Shown here: positions 58,938-64,000 of the stretch, one piece after another
Layout of the letters: each line of letters starts with the position of its first letter
Numbering within the stretch: position 1 is the first letter of the stretch
Assembly (NCBI RefSeq): GCF_000620665.1
Contig: NZ_JIAU01000007.1
Location: forward strand, 143,616-207,615
Reading direction: 5' to 3'
Length of the DNA: 64,000 nt
Origin: Sphingomonas sp. URHD0057
GTDB taxonomy: Bacteria > Pseudomonadota > Alphaproteobacteria > Sphingomonadales > Sphingomonadaceae
Notes under the pieces: generated by a model
The model's input: the letters and a program-made list of their open reading frames with translations, nothing else
The model's database searches: none
What the model was told of the DNA's origin: nothing
Made by a program: the position numbers and the translations under genes

Positions 58938-59564
58938 ATGCCCGCCTTCCTTGTCGTTCCGCCGCCTGATCCTGGTTTCGAACTATTGGTCACGAGCAAT
59001 GGCATGGCCCAGGGCATCTCGCAGACGAATGGCGCACAGATCATCCCCCGGGCGTTCGTCCGCATCGGAGCGGTGAAGATTGGCGGCCAGTGGCGCAACA
59101 TCAGCTCGCCGGCAGCAAATGGGGTGGCAGCCTTCTTCCTCGGGTTCGATGGCAAGCTGGGAAAAACGAAGCTGGAGGCCAGAGCCGCTTACCGGGTCCG
59201 GACAGGAGCTATTCGCGGATTCAAGTCCAGAGCTTGGGAGTTTGGCGCCGGAGCTGGCCGCAGCTTTGGCAAGGCCATGGTAAAGCTCAACGCCGAATAT
59301 AGTCCCGACGAGTTCGGCAAGGGCAAATCGTTGTATGTCGAGTTGGGACCCGCGCTTGACGTCGACAAGGGAACACGGCTGTCCGTCACTCTCGGTCTCC
59401 GTGAGCGCCACGGCGGTCCCGACTATCGGTCACTCAACATCGGGATAAGCAAAGTCCTCGATCGTGGGCTTATTGTGGAAGCAAAATACTACCATACGAA
59501 CCGGAGCGACCTTGGCGATACGTATCGGAGACGCGTGGTTCTTTCGGCACGGTTGACGCTTTGA
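58938..59564 (+). CDS. TorF-like putative outer-membrane beta-barrel protein
   Basis: 208 residues from ATG 58938; the start is fixed by the leader and by the shared MPAF with chrB. Alternating strand pattern: FELLVTSNGMAQGISQTNGAQIIP, GVAAFFLGFDGKLGKTKLEARAAYRV, LNIGISKVLDRGLIVEAKYYH, ending VVLSARLTL, resembling TorF/Gcw_chp porin-like proteins. No clear signal peptide, which is odd for an outer-membrane protein. Placed under the same leader type as the chromate genes, it may affect chromate or sulfate passage. Confidence 0.55.
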   Translation: MPAFLVVPPPDPGFELLVTSNGMAQGISQTNGAQIIPRAFVRIGAVKIGGQWRNISSPAANGVAAFFLGFDGKLGKTKLEARAAYRVRTGAIRGFKSRAWEFGAGAGRSFGKAMVKLNAEYSPDEFGKGKSLYVELGPALDVDKGTRLSVTLGLRERHGGPDYRSLNIGISKVLDRGLIVEAKYYHTNRSDLGDTYRRRVVLSARLTL

Positions 59565-59615
59565 TTGAGCCTGAAGTTACTTGACAGAGTCGCGGCGCGG
59601 ACATTTATTCGAACG

Positions 59616-59684
59616 ATGGGGAATGGCGATCTCCCCATGAGGCGAGAGGCTGAAGGATCGCGTCCTGCAACGTGAGAGGACGCC
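59616..59684 (+). promoter_or_regulatory. Structured leader RNA 2 (chrB-motif-like), before chrB
   Basis: Second copy of the leader: hairpin ATGGGGA...TCCCCAT (59616-59638), GGCGA...TCGC (59641-59660) and GCGTCC/GGACGC (59660-59683), ending 2 nt before ATG 59686. Changes relative to copy 1 lie mostly in loops, as expected for a conserved RNA. Confidence 0.7.
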
Positions 59685-59685
59685 A

Positions 59686-60501
59686 ATGCCCGCCTTCAAT
59701 GCAATAAGCTCCGACAAACTCGTACGCCTGATCGGCACACCCGACTGTCCGACCGTCCTCGACGTTCGGTCCGAAGCTGACGCGCTCCTGCCAGCTTCAT
59801 TTCGACGCTCGGCGGAAGACGTCGAGAGTTGGGCCGACGTCTACGCGGGACGCCAGGTTGTGGTCGCCTGCGTGAATGGTCACGAACGAAGCGCTGGCGT
59901 CGCCGCCTACCTCAGAACCACGGGAGCGACAGCCGAAGTTCTCGAAGGTGGTTTCGCTGCATGGAAAGAGGCAGGTCTGCCGACCATCGATCCGGAGAAG
60001 CTGCCTCGCCGCGACCGGCGAGACCGCACCGTCTGGGTCACCCGAGCGCGTCCGAAAGTGGACCGAATCGCCTGCCCCTGGCTGATCCGCCGATTTGTCG
60101 ATCCCGAAGCCGTATTCCTTTACGTCGCGCCTGCGGAAGTCACCGGCGTTTCCGAGCGCTTCGGGGCGACTCCATTCGACGTTGAAGGCGTCTTGTGGAG
60201 CCATCGCGGAGAATTATGCACCTTCGACGTGATGGTTGAGGAGCTTGGCCTGACCGGCTTTTCAGCGCTGGCGCATCTGGCGGTCATCGTTCGTGGCGCC
60301 GACACCGCCCGGCCAGAGATCGCGCCACAGGCGGCAGGGTTGGTCGCGGCCTCGCTCGGCCTGTCACGCATGTACTCGGACGACCTCGAGCAACTCGAAG
60401 CCGGCATGGTTCTCTATGACGCCTTCTACCGTTGGTGTCGCGACGCGGTCGATGAGACGCACGATTGGGTCTCCCACACGCCCAGGCGTAGCCGAAAATG
60501 A
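59686..60501 (+). CDS. chrB: Rhodanese-ChrB fusion, chromate resistance protein
   Basis: 271 residues. N-terminal rhodanese domain with the active Cys in VVVACVNGHERSAGVAAYLR (Cys 62); C-terminal ChrB domain (WVTRARPKVDRIACPWLIRRFVDPEAVFLYV, then FDVEGVLWSHRGELCTFDVMVEEL and YDAFYRWCRD). ChrB-type proteins sense or process chromate and control chrA. It overlaps chrA by 4 bases (ATGA). Confidence 0.85.
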   Translation: MPAFNAISSDKLVRLIGTPDCPTVLDVRSEADALLPASFRRSAEDVESWADVYAGRQVVVACVNGHERSAGVAAYLRTTGATAEVLEGGFAAWKEAGLPTIDPEKLPRRDRRDRTVWVTRARPKVDRIACPWLIRRFVDPEAVFLYVAPAEVTGVSERFGATPFDVEGVLWSHRGELCTFDVMVEELGLTGFSALAHLAVIVRGADTARPEIAPQAAGLVAASLGLSRMYSDDLEQLEAGMVLYDAFYRWCRDAVDETHDWVSHTPRRSRK

Positions 60502-61694
60502 CCGACGAGCCGTTATCGCCATTCCAGATCTTCGCCCGCTTCCTTCGCTTCGGATTCCTGGCATGGGGTGGTCCAGTCGCGCAAATCGCCATGATCAAGC
60601 GCGAATTGGTCGAGGAAGAGCATTGGATAGAGCCATCGCGCTTCAATCGACTCCTCGCGATCTACCAAGTGCTGCCAGGCCCGGAGGCGCACGAGCTTTG
60701 CGTGCACTTCGGCATGATGAAGGGCAGGCGGCTCGGCGGACTGCTTGCCGGCCTCGCTTTCATGCTGCCTGGTCTGGTCCTGATCCTTGCCATCGCTTGG
60801 CTCTATCAGCGGCTCGACCTTCACGAGCCGCAAATCGCTTCCGTCTTCGCGGGCATTCAGATCGGAGTGATCGCGCTGATTGTGCGCGCCGTGCACCGCA
60901 TTGCCGATCACACCCTCACCAATTCCTGGTTGTGGGCGATTGCGGTAGCGACGGCTGCCGGCGCGGCGCTGGACGTGAGCTTTTGGGTCACGCTCCCGAC
61001 CGCCGGCCTCGCCTATGCTGCACTTGCCCGGCGCCGATGCGCCCTTGCCTCACTGGTGGTCGTTGCCGCGCTGATCCTCGCAGTATGGATCGGCAGCAAT
61101 CCGCTTCTCGTTGGATCTCGGGTGCCAAGCGGCACGGTCGATGAGGTTCGATCAGGCAGCGTCGGTGCGCTGGCATTGTTTCTATCTGGCTTGAAAGCCG
61201 GCCTCCTGACGTTCGGTGGCGCTTACACTGCGATTCCGTTTGTTCGCGGCGACGCAGTTGGACGGGGCTGGATCAGCGAGGGCCAGTTCTTGGACAGCTT
61301 GGCGCTGTCGGGAATTATTCCTGCACCGTTGATCATCTTTGCGACCTTCGTCGGCTACATCGCCGGTGGCCTCGGTGGTGCTCTCGCAATGACGGCTGGC
61401 ATCTTTTTGCCCGCGTTCGCCTTTGCGCTGTTGTTTTATGAACGCCTCGAACGAGTCATCGAGAACGAGCGACTGCATCGTTTCCTTGAAGGCGTCGCAG
61501 CGGGGGTGGTCGGACTAATTGGAGTCACCGCTGTGCAGCTAGGTTGGAACATAAGCCGATCAGTCCCTTCCGTGCTTGCCGGCACAATTCTCTTCATTGC
61601 GGGGCTGGCGTTACTCTACCTGTGGCGCTCCAAGCTTAGTGTGCCGGTTGTCGTGCTTGGGTCGGCGCTTGCCGGAGCCGTCCTCTTCGCCTGA
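60498..61694 (+). CDS. chrA: Chromate efflux transporter ChrA
   Basis: 398 residues, long-chain ChrA with two homologous halves. First half: FLRFGFLAWGGPVAQIAMIKRELVEEEHWI, QVLPGPEAHELCVHFGMMKGR; second half: GLKAGLLTFGGAYTAIPFVRGDAVGRGWISEGQFLDSLALSGIIPAPLIIFATFVGY. It exports chromate through the inner membrane. Coupled to chrB, and likely controlled by the leader RNA. Dyad copy f follows 4 bp after its stop. Confidence 0.93.
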   Translation: MTDEPLSPFQIFARFLRFGFLAWGGPVAQIAMIKRELVEEEHWIEPSRFNRLLAIYQVLPGPEAHELCVHFGMMKGRRLGGLLAGLAFMLPGLVLILAIAWLYQRLDLHEPQIASVFAGIQIGVIALIVRAVHRIADHTLTNSWLWAIAVATAAGAALDVSFWVTLPTAGLAYAALARRRCALASLVVVAALILAVWIGSNPLLVGSRVPSGTVDEVRSGSVGALALFLSGLKAGLLTFGGAYTAIPFVRGDAVGRGWISEGQFLDSLALSGIIPAPLIIFATFVGYIAGGLGGALAMTAGIFLPAFAFALLFYERLERVIENERLHRFLEGVAAGVVGLIGVTAVQLGWNISRSVPSVLAGTILFIAGLALLYLWRSKLSVPVVVLGSALAGAVLFA

Positions 61695-61698
61695 GGCC

Positions 61699-61728
61699 AA
61701 TGTCCGCAATGGGTGGAAAGCGGACGTT
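61699..61728. repeat. Intergenic dyad repeat, copy f
   Basis: AATGTCCGC, AATGGGTGGAAA, GCGGACGTT: well-preserved, directly after chrA and before the convergent oxidoreductase end. Its chance reading gives the NVRNGWKADV tail. Confidence 0.85.
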
Positions 61729-61796
61729 GAGCTTTCCTCGGGGCCCATGCTTAGAAGGCTCGAAGGATAGTTCCGATTGTTTGCGTCCCCGAATCC

Positions 61797-62714
61797 TCAG
61801 GGGCGAACGCTAATGATCGTCTTCCCCTGGCGGCGCTCGGTTGAGTTGAAAGCGGCGACGGCATCGTGGAGGGTCGCGACGGTGCCGATGTTCGTCCGAA
61901 GTCGCCCGTCCTGCACTCGCTGGACGATCTCACCAAGTTGGGCGCGATCGGATTCGACAACAAAGTCGACCGCCAAGCCGTCGGCGGGCCGCGCCTGGGA
62001 CGGCCCGACGATTGACACCAGCGTTCCTCCGGGTCGAACCAGGCGCGCGGACCGCTTCCCGATATCGCCGCCTATGAGATCGAACACCAAATCCACCTGG
62101 CCAACATCTTCCAGTGTCTCGTTGTCGAGGTCGACGAATTCGTGCGCGCCGAAGTCGAGCGCCTTCCGACGGTCGGCGGCCCGTCCGGTGCCAATCACGT
62201 AGGCGCCGAACTCTCGTGCGAGTTGCGTCACCATCGACCCGACCGCGCCGGCCGCGCCGTGCGCGATTACGCGTTGCCCTGCCTGCAGGCGGCCGTACAC
62301 CATCAATCCCTGCCACGCGGTCAGACCCGAGATCGGAAGGCTCGCGCCGACCGTGAAGTCGACATCGTCCGGCAGCGGCGCGAGGTTGCGCGCTTCGACC
62401 GCCGCATATTCGGCCAGGGTGCCATCGCGATACCAGTCGGTGAGGCCGAATACCCGCTGTCCCACCGACAGCCCGGTCGTGCCGTAGCCGAGGCCTGTCA
62501 CCACTCCGGCCAGCTCGTGCCCGGGGATCGCCGGTGTCCGGTCGCGGCCGAGGCGATCGGTCCAGGTCGAGGGCCACGTTAACTCGGTCCCGACGAATCC
62601 CGACGCATGAACCTGAACGACGACATCGTTTATTGCTGCCTGCCGCTCGGGCCGCTCCACCAGCTTCATGCCGGCCGTACCCGCAGCCTGGTCGGTCACC
62701 GCTATCGCCCTCAT
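61797..62714 (-). CDS. NADP-dependent MDR oxidoreductase, quinone reductase type
   Basis: 305 residues, medium-chain dehydrogenase without catalytic-Zn ligands: IPGHELAGVVTGLGYGTTGLSVGQRVFGL, nucleotide loop VIAHGAAGAVGSMVTQLAREFGAYVIGTG, and a late GKTIISV. It would reduce quinones or enones with NADPH in the cytoplasm. Single gene between dyads f and g. Confidence 0.88.
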   Translation of the reverse strand: MRAIAVTDQAAGTAGMKLVERPERQAAINDVVVQVHASGFVGTELTWPSTWTDRLGRDRTPAIPGHELAGVVTGLGYGTTGLSVGQRVFGLTDWYRDGTLAEYAAVEARNLAPLPDDVDFTVGASLPISGLTAWQGLMVYGRLQAGQRVIAHGAAGAVGSMVTQLAREFGAYVIGTGRAADRRKALDFGAHEFVDLDNETLEDVGQVDLVFDLIGGDIGKRSARLVRPGGTLVSIVGPSQARPADGLAVDFVVESDRAQLGEIVQRVQDGRLRTNIGTVATLHDAVAAFNSTERRQGKTIISVRP

Positions 62715-62767
62715 CGTTCACCTCCTCGTGCGTGGCATGTCATGGAGTGTGACGAACGATTAACACC

Positions 62768-62798
62768 TAATGTCCGGAACGGCTCGAAATTGGACATA
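62768..62798. repeat. Intergenic dyad repeat, copy g
   Basis: TAATGTCC, spacer GGAACGGCTCGAAATT, GGACATA: a diverged copy between divergent genes. Confidence 0.65.
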
Positions 62799-62892
62799 GG
62801 CGATCCGGTAACCTGACATGCGGCTTTCGACGGCGGCGAAGGGAACCATATCGCTCCTCAAAGCATCAGGTCCCGGCAGCAGGAGAGAGCTC

Positions 62893-63360
62893 ATGGCAAG
62901 TCGCAACGACGAGGGCCACGGTCATCCGCAAAGCACCGTCAAGATCGCCGGCCACCCGCTTCACCCGATGTTGGTTCAGTTCCCGATCGTTTGTTTCATC
63001 CTCACTTTCATTTTCGACATTGTCTACGCGCGCGGTCAGACGGACGTGGCTCAATGGACGATTTGGCTTCTTGGGATCGGCCTCGGAATGGGCGCGTTGG
63101 CCGCAGTCGCGGGGTTTGCTGACTTCCTAGGCGAAAAGAGGATCCAAGGATCTGACGCAATTAAGCATGCCCTCGCCAATGTAACGGCGGTCGCGCTCGA
63201 GATCGTCAATCTGATCCTGCGATTGAACAACACGGATACGATCGGCTCGACCGGTCTCTATATCTCGTTCGTCGTGGTGCTGATCCTGCTCTACAGCGGC
63301 TGGAAAGGCGGAAAGCTCGTCTATCGGCACGGCATGGGCGTGAACGATACGTCACCCTAA
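62893..63360 (+). CDS. DUF2231 membrane protein
   Basis: 155 residues from ATG 62893 (AGGAGAG upstream; the longer frame lacks a ribosome site). DUF2231 pattern: IAGHPLHPMLVQFPIVCFILTFIFDIVY, then four spans in all with GMGALAAVAGFADFLGE. Members are inner-membrane proteins of unknown role, some with haem-related partners. Flanked by dyads g and h. Confidence 0.85.
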   Translation: MASRNDEGHGHPQSTVKIAGHPLHPMLVQFPIVCFILTFIFDIVYARGQTDVAQWTIWLLGIGLGMGALAAVAGFADFLGEKRIQGSDAIKHALANVTAVALEIVNLILRLNNTDTIGSTGLYISFVVVLILLYSGWKGGKLVYRHGMGVNDTSP

Positions 63361-63404
63361 CCGCAACGATAGCGATCGAAAGGGGGCTCATTCCAAGTGT
63401 AACA

Positions 63405-63471
63405 TTGTGTCTGCTTTGGGTCGAAGCCGGACGCTACGCCAATGTCTACAATGGGTGGAAAGAGGACATTA
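63405..63471. repeat. Two intergenic dyad repeats in tandem, copy h
   Basis: A degraded unit (GTGTCTGCTTTGGGTCGAAG..., 63407-63435) followed by a good unit AATGTCTAC-AATGGGTGGAAA-GAGGACATTA (63441-63471). They lie between the convergent DUF2231 and epoxide hydrolase genes. Confidence 0.7.
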
Positions 63472-63510
63472 GTTTCAGTGGCCGCCTTTTGGTCGGCAAT
63501 CACTTCTAGT

Positions 63511-64000
63511 TCAGCGCACTGATCGGAAGGTCTCGCGCATGTCTTGCGTGAGCAGCTGCGGCTGTTCCCAAGCCGCAAAGTGCGTGCCCTTGTCGTGCGC
63601 GCGGTAGAAGACGAGGTGCGGGTAGGCTGTGCGCGCCCAGCTTTCCGGTGCCTGGTAGATTTCATAGCGGAAAGCGCTGACCCCAGTGGGGAGCGGGACC
63701 CCGCGCGGATCGAAGAAGCCCCCCTTGCTGTTGCGCATTTCCCAGTAGAGTCGCGCCGACGATACCGCCGTGTTGGTCAGCCAGTAGAGCGTGATGTTGT
63801 CGAGAATGTCGTCGCGGGACAGTCCCTCCTGCGCTCCGTCGAAGACGCGGGCGATGAGGTCGTAGCTCTGGATGTCGTGGTCGAGCATCCACGAGGCCAG
63901 CCCGATCGGTGAATCGGCGATGCCATAGAGCGTCTGCGGACGCTGGTTCATCTCCAGAGCGTAGCCGAGGCCATGGGTGTAGAAGTCGGTGAGCTGATCC
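63511..64000 (-). CDS. Epoxide hydrolase family protein, C-terminal part
   Basis: About 163 residues, running off the right edge. Alpha/beta hydrolase of the epoxide hydrolase group: TDFYTHGLGYALEMNQRPQTLYGIADSPIGLASWMLDHD, cap region ITLYWLTNTAVSSARLYWE, and the catalytic His in RAHDKGTHFAAWEQPQLL. The nucleophile Asp lies outside the window. It hydrolyses epoxides of small hydrophobic compounds; substrate unknown. Confidence 0.85.
   Translation of the reverse strand, partial: DQLTDFYTHGLGYALEMNQRPQTLYGIADSPIGLASWMLDHDIQSYDLIARVFDGAQEGLSRDDILDNITLYWLTNTAVSSARLYWEMRNSKGGFFDPRGVPLPTGVSAFRYEIYQAPESWARTAYPHLVFYRAHDKGTHFAAWEQPQLLTQDMRETFRSVR

Noticed and set aside
59616..59684. Fluoride (crcB) riboswitch for the chromate leader
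   Set aside because: The first stem-loop looks similar in copy 2, but the loop is not conserved in copy 1 and the required pseudoknot stem is missing.
61576..61770. Short plus-strand gene ending NVRNGWKADV after chrA
   Set aside because: It is an alternative frame within the end of chrA running into the dyad; the tail is a known artefact of this repeat.
63357..63665. Minus-strand frame ending the window near the epoxide hydrolase
   Set aside because: Overlaps the real hydrolase in another frame, and its tail (VLFPPIVDIGVASGF) comes from the dyad repeats.

Overview
The window is about 64 kb of GC-rich DNA that reads as a chromosomal segment of a sphingomonad (Alphaproteobacteria, Sphingomonadaceae). 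Grounds: the overall protein set (pspA-pspC-pspB-like locus, DUF3297, DUF6582, TorF-like barrel, Csu-type pili with SCPU subunits, sphingomonad-style lasso peptide precursors), and a dispersed ~32-bp intergenic dyad whose chance translation gives the C-terminal tails (NVRNGWKAD, FPPVADI) familiar from sphingomonad annotations. No rRNA, phage structural genes, integrase, transposase or CRISPR array was seen; there are two tRNAs (Thr-UGU, Glu-CUC).

Layout. 0-6.4 kb: end of an azoreductase, a pirin, small conserved genes, and a branched-chain 2-oxoacid dehydrogenase operon (E1alpha-E1beta-E2). 6.4-8.2 kb: three orphan genes, including an Imm11-like protein, separated by copies of the intergenic dyad. 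8.2-17 kb: a large secreted TolB-propeller amidohydrolase, a chemotaxis transducer, a phage-shock operon with a 43-residue leader gene and a possible sigma-54 promoter, a GNAT acetyltransferase and an aquaporin. 17-26 kb: a metal-homeostasis block of TonB receptor, CzcCBA-type RND pump and CDF exporter, in which two transcription units share an almost identical 20-bp operator-like site. 26-39.5 kb: mostly core genes (threonine synthase-like, exonuclease III, TIR-TolB-TPR protein, mechanosensitive channel, PhoX/RTX protein, RarA, PadR regulator, glycosyltransferase, deoxyinosine glycosylase).

39.5-57 kb, beginning at tRNA-Glu, is an accessory region. It holds two intact lasso peptide precursor genes beside a frameshifted B (protease) gene with no C (cyclase) gene; five related winged-helix regulators; two divergent units for archaic Csu-type chaperone-usher pili; a lone PAS protein; and a quorum-sensing block. 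In that block luxR-luxI-phyH-gntR runs one way, and the other way a second luxR abuts a DUF6499-DUF2285 fusion resembling FseA, the quorum-controlled excision activator of rhizobial integrative elements.

57-64 kb: PilZ protein, a candidate sRNA, and a chromate module (TorF-like barrel, rhodanese-ChrB, ChrA). Two copies of a highly conserved ~70-nt leader, probably a chrB-type structured RNA, precede the barrel gene and chrB. An oxidoreductase, a DUF2231 protein and part of an epoxide hydrolase follow, again separated by the intergenic dyad.

The strongest leads are the lasso precursor pair with its decayed maturation gene, the LuxR/FseA-like module without a visible mobile element, the duplicated chromate leader RNA, the shared metal operator, and the dyads between accessory genes. 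All assignments rest on reading the sequence and family knowledge; no database search was run.
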